A DNA stretch of 8,198 nt from Chitinophagales bacterium (GTDB lineage: Bacteria; Bacteroidota; Bacteroidia; Chitinophagales; UBA2359), in assembly GCA_020631035.1 (NCBI GenBank), contig JAHDIA010000253.1, positions 1 to 8,198 of the forward strand, in the 5' to 3' direction. Shown here one piece after another: positions 1 through 6,622 of the stretch (position 1 is its first letter; each line of letters begins with the position of its first letter). A program made the position numbers and the translations under genes. The notes under the pieces were generated by a model. It did not search any database. It was not told the origin of the DNA and saw only the letters and a list, made by a program, of their open reading frames with translations.

Positions 1-340
1 CCAAAGCATAATAGTCATGCTCTAATGGTAAATAACCATATTCATAGCAAAAATAATACTGCTTGCCTTTCTGAGTAGTATAGATATTGGTAATATAGTT
101 AAAGTTGAATCCCTTTTCCAACAATTTGTTTCGGTGTGCCTTACCTTTTCCGTTGGGAGTCAATTCTTTTAATATACGTCTGTTTTTACGCAATATATTG
201 TTGACATTCCTTACCAAATTGTTCTCATCTCTGTTTAATTGGTTGTTGTGGGCGTTCCGACAATAATCAGAACAAAATTTTTTGTCAGAACGTCCTTTAA
301 TGCCCTCATTACAGTTGAGGCACTTTCTTTGTGTGGTCAT
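1..340 (-). CDS. Small zinc-ribbon protein, conserved in Bacteroidota (N-terminal 113 codons)
   Basis: Reading leftward from an ATG at 338-340, the frame stays open for 113 codons to the window edge, so the C-terminus is missing. The protein begins MTTQRKCLNCNEGIKGRSDK and has a Cys pair C7-x2-C10 followed by C23-x3-C27 (KFCSDYCRNAHNNQ), the spacing of a small treble-clef or zinc-ribbon fold. A basic helical stretch follows (about residues 45-75, rich in Asn, Arg and Lys), then an aromatic segment ending YGYLPLEHDYYAL. I recall similar short proteins in many Bacteroidota genomes, where they are annotated as hypothetical or Zn-ribbon proteins; no function is established to my knowledge. Zinc binding is inferred from the Cys pattern. 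It is transcribed divergently from the ssb gene, with 184 bp between the two starts. A nucleic-acid-binding role is plausible from the basic middle but unproven. Confidence 0.8.
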   Translation of the reverse strand, partial: MTTQRKCLNCNEGIKGRSDKKFCSDYCRNAHNNQLNRDENNLVRNVNNILRKNRRILKELTPNGKGKAHRNKLLEKGFNFNYITNIYTTQKGKQYYFCYEYGYLPLEHDYYAL

Positions 341-358
341 CATTTTGTTTTATTTATT

Positions 359-378
359 CGATTACAAACGACTACAAA
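359..378 (-). promoter_or_regulatory. Tandem 10-bp repeat in the leader or promoter of the zinc-ribbon gene
   Basis: Two adjacent decamers, cgattacaaa and cgactacaaa, differ at one base and lie 19 bp upstream of the leftward zinc-ribbon start. On the coding strand they read TTTGTAGTCG then TTTGTAATCG, so each carries a TTTG resembling the second half of the Bacteroidota -7 box, but the leading TA is missing. It may be a degenerate promoter or an operator with one site per helical turn. The call is weak. Confidence 0.25.
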
Positions 379-422
379 CGAAATTAAGCTTTTATTAGCC
401 GAATAACAACTCATTTCTGTAT

Positions 423-430
423 TTTCTTTG
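423..430 (+). promoter_or_regulatory. Candidate -7 box for ssb (TTTCTTTG)
   Basis: TTTCTTTG followed by TACC differs from the Bacteroidota -7 consensus TAnnTTTG at one position. I see no convincing TTG at the expected -33 distance. If used, the ssb mRNA would have an A/T-rich leader of roughly 85-90 nt before the ATG at 525. Confidence 0.3.
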
Positions 431-524
431 TACCATCATTTTGAATAGAATAGTAAGCTACTCAAAACAAACACCCAGTTCGATTTCAACTTGGATCATT
501 TTTTTAACTCAAAAAATTATTATT

Positions 525-899
525 ATGATCTCTTTAAGAAACCACGTTCAACTAATTGGCCATCTTGGAAATGATCCAGAATTTGTCAAATTAAATGATG
601 GCAAATCTATGCTCAAAATGTCTATTGCTACCAATGAAACCTACCTCAATGTAAAAGGGGAGGAGGTAACCGAAACAGAATGGCACAACTTAATTGCTTG
701 GGGTAAAAGTGCTGAACGCTTACAAAACCAAGTCAAAAAAGGCAGCCATTTGGCAGTAGCTGGAAAATTGCAACACCGTAAATACACAGGCAAAGATGGT
801 GTCAACCGAACAAGCACCCAAGTATTGGTTCAGTCTTATGTATTGCTATCAAAGAAACCCAAAACAACAGCAATGGCCGAACCCCAACCCCAATCCTGA
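525..899 (+). CDS. ssb: Single-stranded DNA-binding protein, short form without acidic tail
   Basis: This 124-residue SSB-family protein would bind single-stranded DNA through an OB fold during replication, repair or recombination. Family marks are the N-terminal LRNHVQLIGHLGNDPE (residues 4-19), the core TEWHNLIAWGKSAE (51-64) and the later strand region KKGSHLAVAGKLQHRKY (71-87). An upstream in-frame ATG at 441 would add 28 residues, but the family normally begins at or just before LRN and the added stretch resembles no OB fold, so I chose 525. No Shine-Dalgarno is visible and the preceding bases are A/T-rich. The C-terminus ends PQPQS and lacks the acidic DDDIPF-like tip by which housekeeping SSBs recruit partner proteins. 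It is therefore probably an accessory SSB rather than the main one. A strong terminator follows at 954-987, so the gene appears monocistronic. Confidence 0.9.
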   Translation: MISLRNHVQLIGHLGNDPEFVKLNDGKSMLKMSIATNETYLNVKGEEVTETEWHNLIAWGKSAERLQNQVKKGSHLAVAGKLQHRKYTGKDGVNRTSTQVLVQSYVLLSKKPKTTAMAEPQPQS

Positions 900-953
900 A
901 ATGCATTATTATAGTGGCTTCTAAACAAACTTGAAATTCCATGCTTTAATATC

Positions 954-990
954 AAACCTGTCGGCAATCCTCAATGCTGGCAGGTTTTAC
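954..990 (+). terminator. Rho-independent terminator after ssb
   Basis: A 12-bp stem pairs AAACCTGTCGGC (954-965) with GCTGGCAGGTTT (976-987). Every position pairs if two G-U wobbles are allowed. The loop is 10 nt and a short T-run (TTTTAC) continues from the 3' arm. It lies 55 bp after the ssb stop. Confidence 0.75.
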
Positions 991-1102
991 TTATACAATG
1001 GGAAAAAAACAAAATGCAAGTAGGGGCGAAAATTTTTTCGCCCAATCTTATACAATGGAAAAAACAAAATGCAAATAGGTGCGAAAATTTTTTCGCCCAA
1101 TC
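990..1102 (+). repeat. Tandem repeat, two copies of about 57 bp, each with a GCGAAAA/TTTTCGC hairpin
   Basis: Copy 1 (990-1046) and copy 2 (1047-1102) both run from cttatacaatgg through an A-rich stretch and atgcaa to tttttcgcccaat, with only a few substitutions and one indel. Each ends in a hairpin. In copy 1, GTAG (1020-1023) is followed by GGGCGAAAA (1024-1032) pairing with TTTTCGCCC (1035-1043). Copy 2 has ATAG in place of GTAG and one stem mismatch. A third partial motif, GTAGGGGCGAA, starts at 1155, and a fragment ending ccgcccaatatga lies near 1236-1248. The GTAG-plus-hairpin form suggests REP-like elements. No coding potential is convincing here. Confidence 0.8.
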
Positions 1103-1129
1103 CAATATGATATTTGCGGATTGAAAATT

Positions 1130-1175
1130 AATATGACATTTCTGTTTAGAATATGTAGGGGCGAAATGTCATATT
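1130..1175. repeat. Inverted repeat with 12-bp perfect arms, upstream of menF
   Basis: AATATGACATTT (1130-1141) and AAATGTCATATT (1164-1175) are exact reverse complements separated by 22 bp. The spacer ends in GTAGGGGCG (1155-1163), the head of the same element seen at 1020. It may be a folded remnant of a repeat or a cruciform or operator-like site. The rest of the gap, 1176-1310, shows no gene, and I find no clear TAnnTTTG box for menF in it. Confidence 0.6.
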
Positions 1176-1310
1176 TTCTACGTATACAATCGCTCACTCT
1201 GATTAAAAAATGTTTGATAGGAACGAATAAGGCTCCGCCCAATATGACTGCTCATTGAACAACTAAATCACTTTACTTGTTTATCCAACTGAAATGCAAA
1301 TGAACAATCA

Positions 1311-2345
1311 ATGGAGATAAGTAAATTACTCAAACAAAGAGACAAAGCCTGGGTCTTTTATGCTTTGCCCAATCAAAAAGACATCTTTTTTCAAATAGGG
1401 AATGTTGCACCTCTCAATACACAACTCAATGAACATGCTTTTATCCTAGCATCCTTTGACATACAGCAAAATTTTCAAATAAAAACACAAACACAAAGCT
1501 GTTTAAATTTAGTTGACTTGCAGAATGTGGTATTGGACTTACAAGATTTGGACTTACCCAATAGCGAACAACAAGACTATTCTAAACAAAAATACCTACA
1601 ATTGGTCAACAACATCAAATGGGCAATCAAAGAAGGATACATCCAAAAAGCAGTGGCTTCTCGTCCCATATTGCTAGACAACAAACCAATAAACCCACTT
1701 AAATTGCTTGAGAATTTGTATGTAAACTATCCCAACGCCTTCCGTTATTTATGTTACATACCACAACAAGGCATTTGGGCAGGAGCCTCGCCTGAGCTAC
1801 TTATGCAACTTAAAAACAATCATTTACATACTGTGGCATTGGCTGGAACCAAACTTCAAACAGAAAATAGGAATTGGACAGATAAAGAAATACACGAACA
1901 AGCTTTGGTGACTGATTACATCGAAGAAGTTTTTAAAGAAAAGGGATATACAGTCAAAAAAAAGGAAGGACCAAAAACAGTGCAGGCAGCTCACTTAGAA
2001 CATCTCAAAACAAGCTTTGAAATACAGCTTCCTCCCAATATTAAAGTACTAGAATTAGCCAAAAGCTTACATCCAACACCTGCTGTTTGCGGACTACCCA
2101 AAAAAGAAGCCCTCGATTTAATAAAGAAAATCGAGGGCTATAATAGATTATTTTATACGGGCTTTTTAGGACCTTGTGGCGAACTTGGCTCAGCTCATCT
2201 TTTTGTCAATTTGCGTTGTATCCAAATTTGTAGAGACAAAGCTGTAATCTATGTGGGAGCAGGCATCACAGCCAATTCTGACCCAGAAAAAGAGTGGTAC
2301 GAAACCGAACAAAAAGCAAAAACCGTACTCAATATCATTCAGTAA
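1311..2345 (+). CDS. menF: Isochorismate synthase, menaquinone pathway
   Basis: This is a 344-residue cytoplasmic enzyme of the chorismate-utilising family. It would convert chorismate to isochorismate with Mg2+, the entry step to menaquinone. Motifs in order: IQKAVASR (111-118), whose Lys113 matches the general base of MenF/EntC enzymes; AGASPELL (157-164); LAGTK (177-181) with the acidic helix KEIHEQALVTDYI following; HPTPAVCGLP (254-263); EGYNRLFYTGFLGP (275-288); and the C-terminal VGAGITANSDPEKEWYETEQKA (315-336, split here by family convention into VGAGI and the E-x2-EW-x2-E metal-binding helix). Length fits isochorismate synthases, which are shorter than anthranilate synthase component I. 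ATG 1311 is used because the nearby ATGs at 1294 and 1300 share a frame that stops almost at once. Assignment to menaquinone rather than siderophore synthesis rests on menD 5.7 kb downstream on the same strand. The next gene converges with a 37-bp gap. Confidence 0.92.
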   Translation: MEISKLLKQRDKAWVFYALPNQKDIFFQIGNVAPLNTQLNEHAFILASFDIQQNFQIKTQTQSCLNLVDLQNVVLDLQDLDLPNSEQQDYSKQKYLQLVNNIKWAIKEGYIQKAVASRPILLDNKPINPLKLLENLYVNYPNAFRYLCYIPQQGIWAGASPELLMQLKNNHLHTVALAGTKLQTENRNWTDKEIHEQALVTDYIEEVFKEKGYTVKKKEGPKTVQAAHLEHLKTSFEIQLPPNIKVLELAKSLHPTPAVCGLPKKEALDLIKKIEGYNRLFYTGFLGPCGELGSAHLFVNLRCIQICRDKAVIYVGAGITANSDPEKEWYETEQKAKTVLNIIQ

Positions 2346-2382
2346 GGTACTAAAATCAAGAATAACCGCTCTATATCATTGC

Positions 2383-4026
2383 TTATTGACAATTAACATA
2401 CAACTCAACCCGACGGTTTTGACTACGGCTCTTAGATACCTTATCTGTAACAATAGGTTTGTCTCCACCAAATGCCTCTGTTTTGATTCTATTTTTGCTG
2501 ATTCCCTCATTGGCAAGCAAATCCCGAACAGTCTCAACCCTGTCTTTGGACAAATTGTACAAAAACTCCTTATTATTACTCAAAAAGTCAGTATGACCAT
2601 ATAACTCAATGGTATGTGTAGGGTTTTGTTGTAAGTATAAAACCAAAATGTCCAAATAATCCAAGGCTTTGTCCTCATTCATAAATTCAGCAGCATTGGT
2701 TTTAAAGAACAACTGTGACAATTCCAAGGTCTCGCCACACTTGATATCTTCAATCCTAACCATTGATTTTTGTTTGGTCGCTTTCCTGGTGAGTTTCTTC
2801 GCCTCTTGCGCTTTACGCATTTCCTCTGCTCGTTTTTCTTCTGCTACTGGATCAACTTGTGCAACTACTTCTTCCGTTTTTTCTTCCACTTTTTCTTCTA
2901 CCTTCTCTTCTGCATTGTCTTTTCTACCAAAAAGTTTACGTTTGGGTGGCAATTCCATATCATCGTTTTCTGCCTCTAGCAATTTCTTCTTTGCATCCAT
3001 TTCTGCCAATAATTCTTCATCGTACTCTTTGGGATAAATAGTGATTTTGTAAACATCTCCCTTGCTAGAACCCACCCACACAGTGCTATCGTTTTGAGCA
3101 GCAATGTCCGAAACTTCATTCATTTTAAATTCGGGATACTTTTTCTTATAAAACCAATTACAAAAATCCAATTCAAAATTATACTGAACAACTCCATTAT
3201 TGGTAGCAATCCAAATATTGCGTCCTCTTGCGTCTATATCAAAGTCGATAAACTCTATGGCTTGAGAAACACAAGCCAATTTGTTTTTAAAGGAGTCCCA
3301 ATTTTGTAAGTCTTTACTTTTAAAAATAATAGAACTGCCATTGTAATGTTTACCCAATGCCCAATAAGTGTCACCAACTTTTTTGATTTTGGAAATAGAT
3401 TTGATGTGTTTCATTTCCAACCAACTACCACCTTGGGGTGTTTTATAAAACAAACCATTGTCTCGACCAACTCCCTTAATCTTTGAACCATCTGCATAAA
3501 TAGCGTTGACATTTCCTTTGTAACTGCTATTTTCTCGACTTTGGGTTTTGTTGTTCAAATCATAGGCAATAATACCGCCTATATTGTTGCCAATCCAGAG
3601 AGTATTCTTCGTTTTAAACAAAGTATTGATTTCATAACCTGTATCACTTGCTCTGTTGAGGGTTATTTTAGAGAGTGAGTTTTGTTTGTTTAATTTGAGT
3701 ATCAATGGAATACGAGTACCCAACCAAACCTCATTTTTATCATCAATGTGTATATGGGTGATATTGTATTTCAAATTAGAGTTTTCACCATTTATTTTTG
3801 GGGGAGGAAAGATATTGCGCCCTTTGATGGCAAACAAGCCCTTATTGGTACCAATATACACAGTTTCACCATCAGTTTCAATGTCATTCAACTCAATTCC
3901 CTTAGTTAATCTAAAAGTGAGTGAATCTGCATAAGATTCAAAGCTCGCTCCAAAATCGGGAATGATTTGCGCATTGAGCTGATTTACAATACCTAACAAG
4001 AGGGCTAGAACAATTATTCTTTTCAT
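2383..4026 (-). CDS. Secreted beta-propeller protein with C-terminal OmpA domain
   Basis: This 547-residue envelope protein probably sits in the periplasm or at the outer membrane and binds peptidoglycan. MKRIIVLALLLGIVNQLNAQ is a Sec signal peptide with likely cleavage near Ala19. Residues 50-330 hold repeated propeller-blade strands of the two-component-regulator type: VYIGTNKGLF (57-66), VWLGTRIPLI (100-109), LWIGNNIGGI (143-152), GVGRDNGLFY (185-194), IWIATNNGVV (271-280) and VWVGSSKGDV (316-325). A charged, probably helical linker follows (335-420), including an EEKVEEKVEEKTEE repeat at 373-386. The OmpA domain covers about 430-547, with FFKTNAAEF (440-448), GHTD (477-480) and LSKDRVETVRDLL (492-504); the Asp and Arg in the last two match the diaminopimelate-binding pair. 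No T9SS C-terminal sorting domain is visible. The ligand or partner of the propeller is unknown. It is transcribed away from the pseudo-receiver gene, with a 174-bp gap. Confidence 0.88.
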   Translation of the reverse strand: MKRIIVLALLLGIVNQLNAQIIPDFGASFESYADSLTFRLTKGIELNDIETDGETVYIGTNKGLFAIKGRNIFPPPKINGENSNLKYNITHIHIDDKNEVWLGTRIPLILKLNKQNSLSKITLNRASDTGYEINTLFKTKNTLWIGNNIGGIIAYDLNNKTQSRENSSYKGNVNAIYADGSKIKGVGRDNGLFYKTPQGGSWLEMKHIKSISKIKKVGDTYWALGKHYNGSSIIFKSKDLQNWDSFKNKLACVSQAIEFIDFDIDARGRNIWIATNNGVVQYNFELDFCNWFYKKKYPEFKMNEVSDIAAQNDSTVWVGSSKGDVYKITIYPKEYDEELLAEMDAKKKLLEAENDDMELPPKRKLFGRKDNAEEKVEEKVEEKTEEVVAQVDPVAEEKRAEEMRKAQEAKKLTRKATKQKSMVRIEDIKCGETLELSQLFFKTNAAEFMNEDKALDYLDILVLYLQQNPTHTIELYGHTDFLSNNKEFLYNLSKDRVETVRDLLANEGISKNRIKTEAFGGDKPIVTDKVSKSRSQNRRVELYVNCQ

Positions 4027-4096
4027 TGTTTGTTTTTTCCTTAAAAAAATTATTCTTTTTTGAAACTAAAAGGGGAAATATAACGTATCATTTATA

Positions 4097-4104
4097 TACC
4101 TTTC
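4097..4104 (+). promoter_or_regulatory. Weak candidate -7 box for the pseudo-receiver gene (TACCTTTC)
   Basis: TACCTTTC matches TAnnTTTG except for the last base and lies about 97 bp before the ATG at 4201. No matching TTG is seen near -33. The rest of the 174-bp divergent gap shows no stronger promoter in either direction. Confidence 0.2.
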
Positions 4105-4200
4105 TATGCTTCCCCCATCACAACTAGACTTTTTTAACTAACGTAACTGCCCCCGTTGTAATTTCCTCCAAACACATCAAATATTTAGAATTGGGCAAAT

Positions 4201-4647
4201 ATGAAAAACACTTCTTTCTACTCTAATAAGAGTGTCAGCAAGCTAATTTTGTTTGTTGACAAAGATACTGATAATGTTGAAAAAGCTAAAAAGGCCTTAC
4301 AAAGGTCCAAAATTAAGGCAGAAATCAACAATTTTCAGACATTCTCCGATTTTATTGATTGGATCAAAAATCATCAACACAAAATTCCTGAGAGCATCTT
4401 TCTCAATATAGATGAAAAAAATGTTGATTATCAGCAAATTCTCAATGGTTTTGACAAACTCAAAACTTGGAAGTTTATTCCACTAGTGTTTATGACCAAT
4501 CACAATCAATCTACTCTAAACAATGATGATACATCCAATATTGTTGGGGTACTGAATGGACCATTTAACAAAAAGAAATTTATGGATATGGTCTATTCTA
4601 TACGCATCTATTGGGACAATCTAAATACTTTTGCTTCTCCCAATTAA
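4201..4647 (+). CDS. Degenerate single-domain response regulator (pseudo-receiver)
   Basis: This 148-residue protein follows the CheY-like receiver pattern throughout: beta-1 KLILFVDKD (14-22), beta-3 ESIFLNID (64-71), beta-4 FIPLVFMTN (92-100), beta-5 NIVGVLNGPFNKKKF (113-127), and a last helix MVYSIRIYWDN. The IxxYW ending resembles the Rcp1-like single-domain regulators common in Bacteroidota and cyanobacteria. Key residues are altered. The phospho-acceptor Asp, expected in IFLD, is Asn69. The conserved Lys of the KPF motif is Gly120. In the acid pocket only Asp20 is clear, followed by Lys21. Thr99 at the switch Thr/Ser position is kept. Phosphorylation by the normal mechanism is therefore unlikely, and it may act as a constitutive or phosphorylation-independent protein-interaction module. 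No histidine kinase is adjacent. The residue alignment was done by eye. Confidence 0.75.
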   Translation: MKNTSFYSNKSVSKLILFVDKDTDNVEKAKKALQRSKIKAEINNFQTFSDFIDWIKNHQHKIPESIFLNIDEKNVDYQQILNGFDKLKTWKFIPLVFMTNHNQSTLNNDDTSNIVGVLNGPFNKKKFMDMVYSIRIYWDNLNTFASPN

Positions 4648-4677
4648 CAATAAATTAATATATTATTTGGATTAGGA

Positions 4678-4790
4678 CGGAACGTTGGGGGCTTCGTTTG
4701 CAAAGTGTGTCCCCGCTATCCGCTTCTACAAGGTATCCGCTACTATCGGGCGTAGGACCCTACACTTGGCTTCTTCGACCTTCCGCTTTT
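4678..4790. repeat. Structured intergenic repeat element, copy 1, upstream of glnS
   Basis: A locally GC-richer block between the pseudo-receiver gene and glnS. It contains GGGGGC (4687-4692 region) able to pair with GTCCCC (4709-4714 region), two adjacent 17-nt near-repeats TATCCGCTTCTACAAGG (4717-4733) and TATCCGCTACTATCGGG (4734-4750), and a small GTAGGACCCTAC hairpin (4752-4763). Its reverse complement matches the block at 7685-7911 in three places: 21 of 23 bases (4734-4756 with 7734-7756), 16 of 19 (4711-4729 with 7857-7875) and 9 of 10 (4779-4788 with 7689-7698). It is not a tRNA and I see no coding potential. Boundaries are approximate. It may be a non-autonomous mobile repeat or a structured RNA. 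Confidence 0.65.
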
Positions 4791-4818
4791 ATTCTACACA
4801 ACAAACAACAAAAATGAC

Positions 4819-4826
4819 TATCTTTG
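4819..4826 (+). promoter_or_regulatory. Bacteroidota-type -7 box of the glnS promoter (TATCTTTG)
   Basis: TATCTTTG matches the consensus TAnnTTTG exactly and lies 20 bp before the glnS ATG, so the leader should be very short. A -33 TTG is not evident; the upstream stretch is A/C-rich. No Shine-Dalgarno precedes the start, as is usual in this phylum. Confidence 0.7.
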
Positions 4827-4846
4827 CGCTTCAAATTTAGTCGTTT

Positions 4847-6535
4847 ATGAGTACACAAGAAGAAACTTCATTAAATTTTATCGAACAAATCATTGAAGAG
4901 GATTTAAAAAATGGGAAACACAACAAGGTTGTTACCCGTTTTCCACCCGAACCCAATGGTTATTTGCACATTGGACACTCCAAAGCCATTTGCATCAATT
5001 TTTCAATGGCACAAAAATATGGAGGCAAAACCAATCTGCGCTTTGACGATACCAATCCTGTCAAAGAGGATACCTCTTATGTCAATGCCATTCAAAAAGA
5101 CATCGAATGGTTGGGATTTGAGTGGGATGCTGAACCGCTTTATGCTTCAGATTACTTTGGTAAATTGTACAATTATGCCGCATTCCTAATCAAAAAGGGA
5201 TTGGCATATGTAGACGATTCTACCCAAGAAGAAATCAGAGCGATGAGAGGCGTACCAACCAAGCCAGGTACCGAAAGCCCTTATCGCAACAGAAGCGTAG
5301 AAGAAAATCTTCAACTCTTTGAACAGATGAAAAATGGAGATTTTGAGGAAGGTGAAAAAGTCCTTAGAGCCAAAGTAGATATGAGTTCACCCAATATGCA
5401 TATGCGTGATCCTGTTATCTACAGAATACTCAAAGCACACCACCATAGAACAGGGGATGAATGGTGCATCTATCCAATGTACGATTTTGCACATGGGGTT
5501 TCGGACTCTATTGAAGGCATCACACACTCATTGTGTTCACTCGAATTTGAACACCACCGTCCCTTCTATGAATGGCTAAACAAACAACTAGAAATCTATG
5601 AACCCCAACAAATTGAGTTTGCTCGTCTAAACCTCAATTATACTATTATGAGCAAGCGTAAATTGCTTCAATTGGTAGAAGAAGGAGTAGTCAATGGCTG
5701 GGACGATCCTCGTATGCCCACACTTTCAGGTATGAGACGTTTGGGCTATACACCAGAGGCCATCCGCAATTTCATTGATAGAGTAGGGGTTGCCAAAAGA
5801 GAAAACATCATTGACATTGCCTTGTTAGAATTTTGTGTCAGAGAACACTTGAACAAAATAACCCCAAGAGTGATGGGGGTATTGGACCCTGTCAAATTGG
5901 TCATTACCAATTATCCAGATGACCAAGTTGAACAAATGACAGCCATCAACAATCCAGAAGATCCAGAGGGCGGCAGTCGTACACTTCCATTCTCTAAAGA
6001 CTTGTACATCGAAAGAGCTGACTTTATGGAAGACCCACCCAAGAAATATTTTAGATTGGGTCCAGGTAGAATGGTACGTCTCAAAAATGCCTACATCATC
6101 GAATGCAATGATTTTGTCAAAGATGAAGCAACAGGCGAAATAACCGAAATTCATTGTACCTATATTCCCAATAGTCGAAGCGGGGAGGACATCAGTGGTT
6201 TAAAGGTGAAAGGAACCATTCATTGGGTATCCATTCCACACGCCATAGAGGTAGAAACCAGAATGTACGACCGACTATTCAATGATGAAAATCCAGATGG
6301 ACACAAAGACGAAGAAGGCAACAGCATTAGTTTTATGGAGTTTTTGAATCCAGATTCATTGCATGTACAAAAAGCCTATGTCGAACCTAGTTTGGCAAGT
6401 GCGATAGCAGGTGACCGTGTACAATTTATGCGCAAAGGATATTTCTGTGTAGATCCCGATTCGACCACCGACCATCTGATATTCAACAAAACCGTCGGAT
6501 TAAGAGACAGTTGGGCGAAGAAACAAAAGAAGTAA
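4847..6535 (+). CDS. glnS: Glutaminyl-tRNA synthetase
   Basis: This 562-residue cytoplasmic class I enzyme charges tRNA-Gln with glutamine using ATP. The HIGH signature lies in PPEPNGYLHIGHSK (33-46) and the KMSKS counterpart is IMSKRK (267-272), the form usual for GlnRS. The GlnRS-specific stretches YPMYDFAHGVSDSIEG (209-224) and THSLCSLEFEHHRPFYEW (226-243) separate it from GluRS, as does the C-terminal all-beta anticodon-binding part with KVKGTIHWV (453-461). Length is close to the roughly 550 residues of the family, and nothing is missing or fused. The start at 4847 gives a normal N-terminus and sits just after a consensus -7 box. Presence of GlnRS implies that Gln-tRNA can be made directly rather than only by the GatCAB transamidation route. 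It appears to be transcribed alone; a large palindrome begins 22 bp after the stop. Confidence 0.97.
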   Translation: MSTQEETSLNFIEQIIEEDLKNGKHNKVVTRFPPEPNGYLHIGHSKAICINFSMAQKYGGKTNLRFDDTNPVKEDTSYVNAIQKDIEWLGFEWDAEPLYASDYFGKLYNYAAFLIKKGLAYVDDSTQEEIRAMRGVPTKPGTESPYRNRSVEENLQLFEQMKNGDFEEGEKVLRAKVDMSSPNMHMRDPVIYRILKAHHHRTGDEWCIYPMYDFAHGVSDSIEGITHSLCSLEFEHHRPFYEWLNKQLEIYEPQQIEFARLNLNYTIMSKRKLLQLVEEGVVNGWDDPRMPTLSGMRRLGYTPEAIRNFIDRVGVAKRENIIDIALLEFCVREHLNKITPRVMGVLDPVKLVITNYPDDQVEQMTAINNPEDPEGGSRTLPFSKDLYIERADFMEDPPKKYFRLGPGRMVRLKNAYIIECNDFVKDEATGEITEIHCTYIPNSRSGEDISGLKVKGTIHWVSIPHAIEVETRMYDRLFNDENPDGHKDEEGNSISFMEFLNPDSLHVQKAYVEPSLASAIAGDRVQFMRKGYFCVDPDSTTDHLIFNKTVGLRDSWAKKQKK

Positions 6536-6556
6536 TCAATACCCCCAAAATATATC

Positions 6557-6608
6557 CACCCGTTTCCCGTAGAGACGCACGGCCGTGCGTCTGAACAGGA
6601 AACGGGTG
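6557..6608. repeat. Nested palindrome with GTAG-headed REP-like core, after glnS
   Basis: Outer arms CACCCGTTTCC (6557-6567) and GGAAACGGGTG (6598-6608) are perfect reverse complements. Inside them is GTAG (6569-6572) followed by the perfect 20-bp palindrome at 6573-6592, centred on GGCC. The only unpaired parts are two 5-nt sides between the stems. The transcript could form a long hairpin after glnS, but no T-run follows on either strand, so it is not a classic terminator. The right arm is also the start of the minisatellite unit downstream. Confidence 0.8.
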
Positions 6609-6622
6609 AAACAAAAAACGAG

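Noticed and set aside
441..524. 28-residue N-terminal extension of SSB
   Set aside because: SSB proteins of this type begin next to the LRN motif, and the extension overlaps the probable leader region just after the candidate -7 box.
1048..1242. Leftward 64-codon frame in the ssb-menF gap
   Set aside because: It covers the tandem and inverted repeats, has no recognisable domain, and its composition follows the AT-rich repeat sequence.
2251..2604. Rightward 117-codon frame across the menF end and the OmpA gene
   Set aside because: It overlaps two well-supported genes in other frames and has no family features.
4678..4790. Possible tRNA or known riboswitch
   Set aside because: No T-arm GGTTCGA-type motif, cloverleaf or recognisable aptamer core is present; the repeated copy elsewhere favours a dispersed element.
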